Shown here one piece after another: positions 51,114 to 59,919 of a DNA stretch of 64,000 nucleotides. Under the pieces are notes generated by a model. The model saw only the letters and a list, made by a program, of their open reading frames with translations, had not been told where the DNA came from and searched no databases. Numbering within the stretch: the first letter of the stretch is position 1; each line of letters begins with the position of its first letter. A program made the translations under genes and the position numbers. The stretch spans positions 1-64,000 of the forward strand of contig FAON01000005.1 in the NCBI GenBank assembly GCA_001485605.1, in the 5' to 3' direction. This stretch comes from Candidatus Kryptobacter tengchongensis. Lineage in GTDB: Bacteria > Bacteroidota > Ignavibacteria > Kryptoniales > Kryptoniaceae.

Positions 51114-52151
51114 TTACCACTCTTTTGGTTTAAAATCTTTAGAATTCTTAACCTCCATCAATTTTTCGCCAACTGCGAGCACGAGAAAACCTGTTTTCTC
51201 GGCATACTTTAACACTCCTTCATCAATTCTTAATGTGGCAAGAATCCCTATCAACTTTTTATCAGCATGTTCTGAGAAAAAGGTTCTAAACTCAAGAATA
51301 TCGTTGACAAAATCATCAACATCCTTATTCTTAAGCTTGCTTTTGGTGCTATTTATGAAAACATAATTCCCAGCTATTGCAACGGCGTCATATTCTTTCT
51401 CACGCCCATTTATGCGTTTCTTAACATCAACAGCTATAAATTCAACATCAATTCCAAATTCCTCTTTTATAATTCTGGGCAAACTTGGATAGACAAGGTC
51501 CTCTACCATAGTTCCAAGCCGATTTGCAAGTTCTCCCCATTTCAAATTCCACTCCTTTACAAGCTTCTTTCGCTCCCTTTCCCATTTCTCATCTCTTTCT
51601 TTCATCTCCTTCTGCAATCTCTCCTCCCACTCTTTCCTTTCTCTTTCCAGTCTCTCATCCCTTTCTTTCATCTCCTTCTGCAATCTCTCCTCCCAATCCT
51701 TCCTTTCCTTTTCCCATCTCTCATCTCTTTCTCTCATCTCTTTGGCAAACTCCTCCCGCATCTGGCTCAACTCCCTCTGCAATCTCTCATCTCTTTCCCT
51801 CAACTCATTTTGCAACCTCTCCTCCCTTTCTCTCCTCTCCTTTTCCCATCTTTCATCTCTTTCTTTCATCTCTTGGGAGAATTCTTCGCGAAGCTGCTGC
51901 ATCCTCTTTTGCCAATTCTCTTCCCTCTCTATCAACTCTTGTTTAAACTTTTCCCACCCGTTATTTAATTCCCTGCGCCACATTTCATTTGCTTCCGCAA
52001 GCTCTTGCCTAAACCTTGCCCATCCCTCTCTCATCTCAATTTGCAGTTGTGAAAAAAGATTATATGACTTATTAAACTCAACACCAACAGTTTTAACAAA
52101 TTCTTCCAAGAATTTTTCCAATTTATCAACTTTTTCCTCAACTGTGGACAT
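51114..52151 (-). CDS. long coiled-coil protein with C-terminal PD-(D/E)xK-like domain
   Basis: The 345-residue product is a near-continuous charged coiled coil from about residue 30 to 205, built from tandem near-copies of KERDERWEKERREREERLQ and EMKERDERLERERKEWEERLQ. A compact domain follows at 210-345 (LANRLGTMVEDLVYPSLPRIIKEEFGIDVEFIAVDVKKR, EKEYDAVAIAGNYVFINSTKS). It resembles DUF3782-type restriction-like domains. Where these have an E-x-K after the second strand, this one has S-T-K, so catalysis is doubtful. Function unknown; such proteins are common in cyanobacteria and archaea. It lies between the UbiA and mutase genes on the same strand. Confidence 0.75.
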   Translation of the reverse strand: MSTVEEKVDKLEKFLEEFVKTVGVEFNKSYNLFSQLQIEMREGWARFRQELAEANEMWRRELNNGWEKFKQELIEREENWQKRMQQLREEFSQEMKERDERWEKERREREERLQNELRERDERLQRELSQMREEFAKEMRERDERWEKERKDWEERLQKEMKERDERLERERKEWEERLQKEMKERDEKWERERKKLVKEWNLKWGELANRLGTMVEDLVYPSLPRIIKEEFGIDVEFIAVDVKKRINGREKEYDAVAIAGNYVFINSTKSKLKNKDVDDFVNDILEFRTFFSEHADKKLIGILATLRIDEGVLKYAEKTGFLVLAVGEKLMEVKNSKDFKPKEW

Positions 52152-52179
52152 AGCTAATTCAAAATCGTTTTAATTTATT

Positions 52180-53862
52180 TTAAAACACAAGTGGCTCTTG
52201 ATAAACTCCCCAAACTTCTTTTAATGTTGATGTCATCTCGCCAAGCGTGCAATAAGCTCTCACACAATCAAGAATTTTCGGCATAAGCGGTTGATCCTCT
52301 TCAGCTGCTTTTTTAAGCTCAGCAAGGGCTCTTTCAACCTCTGCTTGATTTCTTGTCGCTCTAACTTCAGCAAGTCGTCTCTTTTGTTTATCAGCAACTT
52401 CAGGCGGAATTCTTAAAATCGGTATTTCAACCGGTTCATCATCAATGAATTCATTGACACCGACAATTATTCTCTCTTTTTTGTCAAGTTCCTGCTGATA
52501 TCTATACGCTGATTGGGCGATCTCACGCTGGAAGAAACCATCTTCAATTGCTTTTATCACACCCTCAAGCATTGATCCATTTGATGAATAAGACTCAATC
52601 TTTTTGAAATACTTTTCAGCTTCTTCCTCAATTTTGTTTGTCAGCGATTCAATGTAATAGCTTCCGCCCAATGGGTCAATCACATTAGCGACACCAATTT
52701 CATAGGCAATTATTTGTTGTGTTCTCAATGCTATTTTTGCTGCTTTTTCGGTTGGGAGAGCATATGTCTCATCCATTGAATTTGTATGTAAACTTTGCGT
52801 TCCACCAAGAACAGCTGCAAGAGCTTCAAATGCAGTTCTCACTATGTTATTCTCAGGCTGTTGAGCTGTGAGCGAGCAACCTGCTGTTTGAGTATGAAAC
52901 CTCAACATCCACGACCTCGGATTTTTGGCGCCATATCTTTCACGCATATATCTTGCCCAAATTCTACGAGCTGCTCTAAACTTCGCAATCTCTTCAAAGA
53001 AATCAAGATGTGAGTTAAAGAAAAACGATAATCTCGGTGCGAATTCATCAACATCCATCCCAGCATTAATACATGCCTCAACATAAGCAAATCCATCAGC
53101 AAGCGTAAAAGCAAGTTCTTGAACTGCAGTAGCTCCCGCCTCACGAATATGATAACCACTTATTGAAATTGGATTCCATTGTGGAACATTGTCCTTTGCA
53201 AATCTTATCGTATCAACTATCAACTTAATAGAAGGCTCAGGCGGATAAATCCACTCTTTCTGCGCTATATATTCCTTCAAAATATCATTTTGAATTGTCC
53301 CACGAAGTTGATTGAACTTAACTCCTTGTTTTTCAGCAACCACAAGATACATTGCCCATATCATCGCTGCTGGAGCATTTATAGTCATTGAAGTTGAGAC
53401 CTGGTCAAGCGGAATATCTTTGAAGACAATTTCCATATCCGCAAGCGAACTCACGGAAACACCGCAAACCCCAACCTCGCCTTCAGCCATTGGATCATCC
53501 GCATCTATCCCCATCAAAGTTGGCAAGTCAAAAGCAACGCTTAAACCCGTTTGACCATGTTTCAACAGAAACTTAAACCTTTGATTCGTATCTTCTGGCG
53601 TCCCAAAACCAGCAAATTGCCTCATCGTCCATAACCTACCACGATACATGTTATAATGAATTCCCCGAGTATATGGGTATTCACCAGGAAAACCAAGCTT
53701 TTCCATATAATCAAACCCCTCAAGGTCATCGGGAGTGTAAAGCATTTGAACTTCCATATCACTAAGAGTTGTGAACTTTATCCCAGTTCTCTTCATCCCT
53801 GAATTTTCTGCTTTTTCAAGCCATTCCTTCTTTGCCTCACGGATTTTGTCCGTGTTATTCAT
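52180..53862 (-). CDS. methylmalonyl-CoA mutase, large (catalytic) subunit
   Basis: The 560-residue product is the TIM-barrel part only, with no B12-binding C-terminal domain, so a separate small subunit is required. Landmarks are [31 protein letters not shown] near residue 60, [16 protein letters not shown] near 110, [18 protein letters not shown] near 155, [26 protein letters not shown] near 230 and [24 protein letters not shown] near 320. The archaeal-type split form interconverts methylmalonyl-CoA and succinyl-CoA. An isobutyryl-CoA mutase role cannot be excluded. The 168 bases upstream (53863-54030) contain no gene that I can support. Confidence 0.92.
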   Translation of the reverse strand: MNNTDKIREAKKEWLEKAENSGMKRTGIKFTTLSDMEVQMLYTPDDLEGFDYMEKLGFPGEYPYTRGIHYNMYRGRLWTMRQFAGFGTPEDTNQRFKFLLKHGQTGLSVAFDLPTLMGIDADDPMAEGEVGVCGVSVSSLADMEIVFKDIPLDQVSTSMTINAPAAMIWAMYLVVAEKQGVKFNQLRGTIQNDILKEYIAQKEWIYPPEPSIKLIVDTIRFAKDNVPQWNPISISGYHIREAGATAVQELAFTLADGFAYVEACINAGMDVDEFAPRLSFFFNSHLDFFEEIAKFRAARRIWARYMRERYGAKNPRSWMLRFHTQTAGCSLTAQQPENNIVRTAFEALAAVLGGTQSLHTNSMDETYALPTEKAAKIALRTQQIIAYEIGVANVIDPLGGSYYIESLTNKIEEEAEKYFKKIESYSSNGSMLEGVIKAIEDGFFQREIAQSAYRYQQELDKKERIIVGVNEFIDDEPVEIPILRIPPEVADKQKRRLAEVRATRNQAEVERALAELKKAAEEDQPLMPKILDCVRAYCTLGEMTSTLKEVWGVYQEPLVF

Positions 53863-54030
53863 GGCGACCTTTGTTCTTTGTTTTTAAAACTTGCAAAAAC
53901 ATCAGATATTTCTAAAACTGTTTCATATTTGTATCCCGAATTTTAGACGAGATAAAATTAATTGATCTCAATTCAGCTTGCTCAACCTCAACTCTTGGGA
54001 TCTTTTTCATTAAATTATCAAAAATTTTCA

Positions 54031-54564
54031 TCACTTCAAATCGGCAAGCGCTTTTTGTAACTCCTCAAAATGTTTCGGATTCCTCACATCATATCTCCAA
54101 TTTATATAAGCTACCCTGCCAGTTTTATCTATTACAAAAATTGTTCGTTTGTTGTATCCTGAATTTTCATCATATGAATTGTAAAGTTTCGCTACTTCAT
54201 GCTTGTGGTCACTTAAAAGCTTAAATTGCAAATTTAAATGTTTTGCCCATTCGTGATGAGAGAAAACATAATCACCACTTATCCCCAAAACCTCTGCATC
54301 AAGCTTTGAAAGCTCGGAAAAATTATCTCTAAAAGTGCACATTTCGGTAGTGCAACCACCACTCCAATCAGCAGGGTAAAAAGCCAGAACAATGTTTCTT
54401 TTACCGATCAAGTCAGATAAGCTAACGCCACTAAAAACGATTGTGTCCTTTGTAGCATATGGGAGTTTGAAATCGGGAGCTTTGTCACCAACTTTTATAG
54501 ACTGCGAGCTTAAATTCATAACGAGAAGAATTAACAGTGTAGAAATATAAATAGTTGACCGCAT
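54031..54564 (-). CDS. exported peroxiredoxin (AhpC/TSA, Bcp-like)
   Basis: ATG at 54564 with GGAGG upstream starts a signal peptide (MRSTIYISTLLILLVMNLSSQ); the frame to 54594 adds ten charged residues. The product has about 177 residues: VGDKAPDFKLPYATK near 25, then NIVLAFYPADWSGGCTTEMCTFRDNF near 58, with the peroxidatic cysteine in GGCT and a possible resolving cysteine five residues on. The usual P-x3-T before the cysteine reads S-G-G. It ends with TIFVIDKTGRVAYINW. It removes peroxides in the periplasm. It is directly after the FrnE-like gene. Confidence 0.9.
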   Translation of the reverse strand: MRSTIYISTLLILLVMNLSSQSIKVGDKAPDFKLPYATKDTIVFSGVSLSDLIGKRNIVLAFYPADWSGGCTTEMCTFRDNFSELSKLDAEVLGISGDYVFSHHEWAKHLNLQFKLLSDHKHEVAKLYNSYDENSGYNKRTIFVIDKTGRVAYINWRYDVRNPKHFEELQKALADLK

Positions 54565-54590
54565 AACTTTATCCTCCCTTTTTATTTTTT

Positions 54591-55238
54591 TCATAATTCT
54601 CTTTTGCCAAGTTCTTCCTTTACCTTTTCAAGCCATTTGACTAAAACTTCATATTTATGAGCTCCGATAATCCCATATCTTCCATTTGCAACAAGCGCTG
54701 GAACACCGTTTATACCGTAGTGCTTTGCTACTTCAAGATCGTAAGCAAGATTTTGAAATACTATTTCACTTTCATAATCCCTTTCCCATTTATCAACATC
54801 AAGACCGATATCCTCTGCACACTTCTTCAAAACCTCAAAATCAGCTATGTTCAAACATTCAACAAGATGAGCCTTTTGAACTCTATCAAACATCTTCCAA
54901 TGCGCAACCTGTCCCCCTTGAAGTTCTGCAGATTTACAAGCAAGAAGACCTGGAACCGAATATGGATAATCAAATTCTCTTTGCTCCATAAGTTCAAAGT
55001 TTATCCTGTGTTCATCGTCGTTTTCGTTTGCCATTCTCCAGTGATTTAAAATTTCTCTTTTACCATTTTCTTTTGAGCCAAAAATCTGAACTATCGCATC
55101 TGGATTCGGAGCAAGAGCAAAGGCACGATGTATTATTTCAACATCGGGATTTTCTTCTGCAAGTTTGTGAACCCTTGGAGAGATGGCAAAACACCACGCG
55201 CAAAGGACATCGTGGAAAAATTCAATCTGAATTTTCAT
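54591..55238 (-). CDS. DsbA/FrnE-family thioredoxin-fold oxidoreductase
   Basis: The 215-residue product starts IQIEFFHDVLCAWCFAISPRVHKL with the redox pair C-A-W-C at residues 12-15. It has the helical insert of FrnE-like proteins (about 65-150) and ends with the cis-proline region YGINGVPALVANGRYGIIGAH near 180. It has no signal peptide, so it is cytosolic. FrnE-type proteins act as disulfide isomerases under oxidative stress; related ones handle glutathione adducts. The gene overlaps by four bases the longest frame of the peroxiredoxin gene, which suggests coregulation. GGAGGAGG lies just before the start. Confidence 0.87.
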   Translation of the reverse strand: MKIQIEFFHDVLCAWCFAISPRVHKLAEENPDVEIIHRAFALAPNPDAIVQIFGSKENGKREILNHWRMANENDDEHRINFELMEQREFDYPYSVPGLLACKSAELQGGQVAHWKMFDRVQKAHLVECLNIADFEVLKKCAEDIGLDVDKWERDYESEIVFQNLAYDLEVAKHYGINGVPALVANGRYGIIGAHKYEVLVKWLEKVKEELGKREL

Positions 55239-55420
55239 TTCCTCCTCCTTTATATTTTTAAAGCACAGAAATGTTTTATCGCTCTCCTTTTATGTTAATT
55301 TAACTAATTTCAACGATACATCAACCCCAAGCAATTTACAGCGCACTCTAAACTTAACCTAAAATTTGCTTGAATAATTTTCGCAAAAAACTTATTTTTT
55401 CAAAAAAACGAGCTTCAAAA

Positions 55421-56338
55421 ATGAGAAAGCTATACTTTATCCTACTTCTCTTTCTATTTTCAGCCTGCGCTACATCAAAATTAACACTTACAAATGAGAC
55501 AATAGTTTCAAAAATTAATCAAATTGGGAGAAAATACGGAGTTGGTCGGCTTGGGGTATCAGCAAAAAATTTTGTCACAGGTGAAACAATTCAAATCAAT
55601 GCGGATTCACTTTTCCCAACCGCAAGCGTGATAAAAGTTCCTATCCTTGTTGAATTATTCTATAAATTTGAGGAAGGAAAGCTGAAAAAAGATACACTTG
55701 TTTCTCTTGAGGATTCTCTCAAATATGGTGGCTCTGGCGTTTTACAATACTTCTACGACGGCGCAAAGATTAAATTAATTGATGCTGCGGTCTTGATGAT
55801 AATTTTAAGCGATAACACAGCAACAAATCTCGTCCTTGATTGCTTTGCAAATGAACATGACGCTAAACTTGACGCTGTAAATAATAGAATGAAAGAACTT
55901 GGTCTTGACAATACCAAAATTTTAAATAAGCTTATGTCCTTCAAAACCAAAAAGAAAACACCCGAAGCAATTAGATTCGGCGTGGGTTACACAACTCCAA
56001 ATGACATGGTTAAACTTCTTGAACTCCTTGCGAACGGTAAAATTATCAACCCAGATGTTTCAGCTGAAATAATAAACATCATGAAGAACAACCAAGACTA
56101 TGAAATGATGAAAAGATATTTGCCTGAAAATATAGTCGTTGCAAATAAATCGGGATCAATTGATAGGATGAAAGCAGACATCGGGATTGTTTACGCAAAA
56201 TGCACAACCTACGCCGTCGCAATTTTCTGTGATGAGCTTTCAGAAGTTTCATACGCAGTTGATAACAAAGGGCATCTTGCGGTTGCAGAAATTTCAAAAC
56301 TTATATTTGATTACTTCACGAAAGGAAATTGTAAATGA
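55421..56338 (+). CDS. class A beta-lactamase-fold lipoprotein
   Basis: ATG at 55421 starts MRKLYFILLLFLFSAC (lipobox Cys16); the longer frame begins with TTG at 55370 and lacks signal character. The product has about 305 residues. The catalytic motifs are SVIK (PTASVIKVPILVELFYKFEEG near 70), SDN (LMIILSDNTATNLVL near 128) and KSG (VVANKSGSIDRMKADIGIVY near 245). The omega-loop E-x2-L-N is not evident, so efficient hydrolysis of beta-lactams is uncertain. Similar chromosomal serine hydrolases may act on peptidoglycan. Anchored on the periplasmic side. Confidence 0.85.
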   Translation: MRKLYFILLLFLFSACATSKLTLTNETIVSKINQIGRKYGVGRLGVSAKNFVTGETIQINADSLFPTASVIKVPILVELFYKFEEGKLKKDTLVSLEDSLKYGGSGVLQYFYDGAKIKLIDAAVLMIILSDNTATNLVLDCFANEHDAKLDAVNNRMKELGLDNTKILNKLMSFKTKKKTPEAIRFGVGYTTPNDMVKLLELLANGKIINPDVSAEIINIMKNNQDYEMMKRYLPENIVVANKSGSIDRMKADIGIVYAKCTTYAVAIFCDELSEVSYAVDNKGHLAVAEISKLIFDYFTKGNCK

Positions 56339-56363
56339 ATTTTAAAATAAAGCAAGATTGGAA

Positions 56364-59300
56364 ATGAAAGCAACTAACCGATCGGAAAAACAGGAGCAAA
56401 GTTTTGCTGATTTTGCCTGTGATTATTCACTCAAAGCAAGAGCGATCGCCTCAATCTCGCTTGCTGTCACATTTATAGGTTTAAATTTTATCTTTAATTT
56501 ATCTCTTCCAGTTCATGTTTTTATAATCGCTGCGTTGTTTCAATCACTTGTAAATCAGCCATATCGCTTTTTCAGAAAGATCTTCAAAGATGCGGATAAG
56601 GTTCTGTTCACAACGAATATAATTGATATAATCGTCATAAGCATCGTTGTTTACTATGTCGGCGGGATCTCGTTTATATACATTGGATTCCTGTATCTCA
56701 TAATTATCGTCTTCAATGGGATTTTTGGAGGCGCGATAAGAGGATTGTTACTTTCAGCGTTAAGTTCAATTTCCATCATCGCTCTTACAATTCTTGAAAA
56801 GTTTGGCATCAGACATCCTACAATTTTCACAGCCCAAATTTCAGAGATTGAAAGACTTATTTTGATGGTCTCTTACATAGTCATATTTTTTATCTTTGCA
56901 GTCTTAACAAATATACCTTCACAGAAATTAAGAGACGAGATTAGAAAGCGAATAAAAACCGAACAAGAGCTGGAACATCAACTTATTACAATAGAGACAT
57001 TTTACAACCTTGCGAACTTAATTATTCGCTCGGAATCAATTGAAGATGTTTATCAACAAGCGCTGAATGGGATTTTGAAAATCTTGAACATAAACAAGGC
57101 ATCAATTCTTCTCATTGACCCAGATGGGGTGATGAGATTTAAAGCATGGGCAGGGCTTTCCGAAAATTATAGAAAAGCTGTTGAAGGACATTCACCATGG
57201 AAACCAGATGAACCAAACCCACAGCCAATCCTTATAAGCGATGTCAATACTGATAAAACTTTGAGCAAGGATTTGAAAAATAAAATTCTCGCTGAAGGCA
57301 TTCAGGCGCTTGGCTTTATACCACTTGTCTTCAGAGGGAAATTGCTCGGAAAATTTATGATTTATTATGAACAGCCACATGAGTTCACACAGGAAGAAAT
57401 AAATTTAGCTCAGGCGATCTCTTTTCAAATTTCTTTTGCGATAGGCAAAAAACTAATTGAACTTGAACTTTTAAAGTGGCGTGATAAATTTGAAAAGATA
57501 ATTTCTGCCATGAAAGAAGTCGTTTATGAATGGGATCTTGAAAACGATACAACGATATGGGAAGGTGATGTTGAAACTATTTTCGGTTTAAAGAAAGAAG
57601 AACTTAAAAGTAGCAAATTTAGATGGAGAGACTTTATCCATCCCGATGATGTTGAATATGCTACAGCAAAGATTAACGAGGCGTTAAAAAGCAATATCTC
57701 AACTTTTGAAACGGAATATAGAATTAGAAAAAAAGATGGCAGTTTAATTTATTGTCTTGACTACGCTTATATAATTCGTGATGAGACTGGGAAAGCAGTC
57801 AAAACACTTGGTATGATGCTTGACATAACCACACTGAAAGAAACCGAGCAAAAACTTTTAAAGAGAGAAAAAGTTTTGAAAACTATAAACCACTCCGCAG
57901 GGATATTACTAAAAACAATTAACTGGGAAAATGAAATAGTCAATCTCATTGAAGAATTCGGGAAATCAATGGAAGTAAGTTCTGTCTATGTTTTCCAAAA
58001 TCAGGAAAGGGATGGGGAAATTGTAACAAATTTGATTTCAAAGTGGTATTCCAGAGGTGTTGAAAAACATATTGAGGATGCACAGCTTCAGAATATATCA
58101 TACAGATTAGCAGGATTTGATAGGTGGATTGATGTTCTTGGGGAAAAAGATGTGATATGTGGCAATGTTAAGAATTTCCCGTTCAGAGAATCTCTATTCT
58201 TAAGTTTCCTTGGGGTTAAATCAATTCTTATCGCTCCCATCTTCGTCGGGGATAAATGGTGGGGATTTATAAGTTTAAATGACTGCCAAACTGAACGCGA
58301 ATGGGAGAAATCTGAAATTGATGCGATAAAAACTTTTGCAGATATACTTGGGCTTGCAATCCAAAGAGGTGAAAATGAAAAAGCATTGCGCGAATCTGAA
58401 CAAAGATATAGGAAACTTTTTGAGGATTCAAAAGATCCAATCTATATAAGCACCCCGGAAGGAAAACTCGTTGATGTTAATCCTGCATTTGTTGAACTTT
58501 TTGGTTATTCATCAAAAGAAGAAATTTTAAAAGTTGATATAGCGAATGATCTTTATGAAAATCCAGAAGATAGGAAGAAAAACCTTGAAGCGATTGAGAA
58601 GCAGGGTTATATAAAAGATTATGAGCTTCATCTCAAAACGAAAGATGGACGAAAACTTATCGTCTATGATACATCAACGCCAATTTATGACGAAAAGGGA
58701 AATGTAATCGCCTATCAGGGAATACTACGAGATGTGACAAAAGTTAAGGCACTTGAACAGCAATTACTTCAATCGCAAAAGATGGATGCCCTTGGGAGAT
58801 TAACTGCTGGTGTAGTGCATGATATCAACAATGCCTTAACGGTTATACTTGGAAACGCACAATTTGCCAGACGGTTGCTAACCTCGGATATTGAAAAAGC
58901 AAAAGAAAAACTCAATGAAATTGAACAGACAATAAGAAAAACTGGAGAATTCACAAGAAAGCTTTTGATATTCAGTAGAGAACAACCAGCGGTGATGAAA
59001 ATAAGTGACCTTAACAGCATAGTCAATGATTTCACCAAAGTCATGCTTAAAGTACTGCGCGAAAATATCAAAATTGAACTCATACTTGCGCCAAAGCTTC
59101 CAAATGTTAAAGTTGATCCCGCGTTAATCAATCAACTCCTTTTAAACCTCATAATCAACGCCCAAGAAGCTATACCCGAAGCTGGAAAAATAATAATAGA
59201 AACATATTCACGATACATTGACCAAGAATACGCTGATTTTCACATTGACTCAAAACCTGGGAACTATGTTGTTCTCTCCGTGACAGATAACGGGGTTGGG

Positions 59301-59894
59301 ATAAGCAAAGAGATTATGCCGAAGATTTTTGAACCATTTTTCACAACAAAGGAACATGGAACAGGGCTCGGGCTTTCAATAGTGTATGGAATTGTGAAAC
59401 AACATGGTGGTTTTATAAACGTCTACAGTGAGGTTGGACAGGGGACAACCTTTAGAGTTTATTTCCCAGCGGTCTATGAAGAAGAGGAAAAAGAAATTGA
59501 AAAAGAGGAACAGAAAATTGAAATAAAAGGTGGAACCGAAACGATACTTGTGGCAGAAGATGAAGAAAGGTTAAGAATAACAGTTACAGATATACTACAA
59601 AGTCTTGGCTATAAAGTTTATTCTGCTGCAAACGGTCTTGAGGCGCTTGAGATATTCAGGGAGAAAGCAGATGAAATTGATCTCGTCTTGCTTGACATAG
59701 TAATGCCAATTTTAAATGGGTATGATGCAATGAGAGAAATACTTAAGATAAAACCCAATGTTAAAGTAATTTTCGCAACTGGATACAGCTTAAATGGTTT
59801 AAATTTAAATCTTGAGGGCTTTGACATAATTCAGAAGCCGTATTCTTACGAAACAATAGCACTTAAAGTAAGGGAAATTCTTGATAGAAAATGA
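56364..59894 (+). CDS. multi-sensor hybrid histidine kinase
   Basis: ATG at 56364 is used instead of TTG at 56358. The product has about 1176 residues: five or six membrane helices (about 20-190), a GAF domain (about 205-370), PAS (about 385-500, ending IIRDETGKAVKTLGMMLDIT), a second GAF (about 510-680), a second PAS (about 690-800) and a kinase core. The core has HisKA GRLTAGVVHDINNALTVILG with His near 819, the N-box LLNLIINAQEAIPEAGKI, and G-boxes DNGVGISKEIMPKIFEPFFTT and GTGLGLSIVYGIVKQHGG. A receiver domain ends it (ILVAEDEERLRITVTDIL, Asp near 1111 in LVLLDIVMPILNGYD). The ligand is unknown. The DHP box with H-D-I-N-N is typical of the NtrB-like kinases of this form. Confidence 0.93.
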   Translation: MKATNRSEKQEQSFADFACDYSLKARAIASISLAVTFIGLNFIFNLSLPVHVFIIAALFQSLVNQPYRFFRKIFKDADKVLFTTNIIDIIVISIVVYYVGGISFIYIGFLYLIIIVFNGIFGGAIRGLLLSALSSISIIALTILEKFGIRHPTIFTAQISEIERLILMVSYIVIFFIFAVLTNIPSQKLRDEIRKRIKTEQELEHQLITIETFYNLANLIIRSESIEDVYQQALNGILKILNINKASILLIDPDGVMRFKAWAGLSENYRKAVEGHSPWKPDEPNPQPILISDVNTDKTLSKDLKNKILAEGIQALGFIPLVFRGKLLGKFMIYYEQPHEFTQEEINLAQAISFQISFAIGKKLIELELLKWRDKFEKIISAMKEVVYEWDLENDTTIWEGDVETIFGLKKEELKSSKFRWRDFIHPDDVEYATAKINEALKSNISTFETEYRIRKKDGSLIYCLDYAYIIRDETGKAVKTLGMMLDITTLKETEQKLLKREKVLKTINHSAGILLKTINWENEIVNLIEEFGKSMEVSSVYVFQNQERDGEIVTNLISKWYSRGVEKHIEDAQLQNISYRLAGFDRWIDVLGEKDVICGNVKNFPFRESLFLSFLGVKSILIAPIFVGDKWWGFISLNDCQTEREWEKSEIDAIKTFADILGLAIQRGENEKALRESEQRYRKLFEDSKDPIYISTPEGKLVDVNPAFVELFGYSSKEEILKVDIANDLYENPEDRKKNLEAIEKQGYIKDYELHLKTKDGRKLIVYDTSTPIYDEKGNVIAYQGILRDVTKVKALEQQLLQSQKMDALGRLTAGVVHDINNALTVILGNAQFARRLLTSDIEKAKEKLNEIEQTIRKTGEFTRKLLIFSREQPAVMKISDLNSIVNDFTKVMLKVLRENIKIELILAPKLPNVKVDPALINQLLLNLIINAQEAIPEAGKIIIETYSRYIDQEYADFHIDSKPGNYVVLSVTDNGVGISKEIMPKIFEPFFTTKEHGTGLGLSIVYGIVKQHGGFINVYSEVGQGTTFRVYFPAVYEEEEKEIEKEEQKIEIKGGTETILVAEDEERLRITVTDILQSLGYKVYSAANGLEALEIFREKADEIDLVLLDIVMPILNGYDAMREILKIKPNVKVIFATGYSLNGLNLNLEGFDIIQKPYSYETIALKVREILDRK

Positions 59895-59919
59895 GAAGTT
59901 AAAACAAAAAATGGAAACA

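Noticed and set aside
51524-51946. A 140-residue plus-strand open frame rich in serine and proline
   Set aside because: It is the antisense shadow of the repetitive coiled-coil coding sequence; low complexity explains the long open frame.
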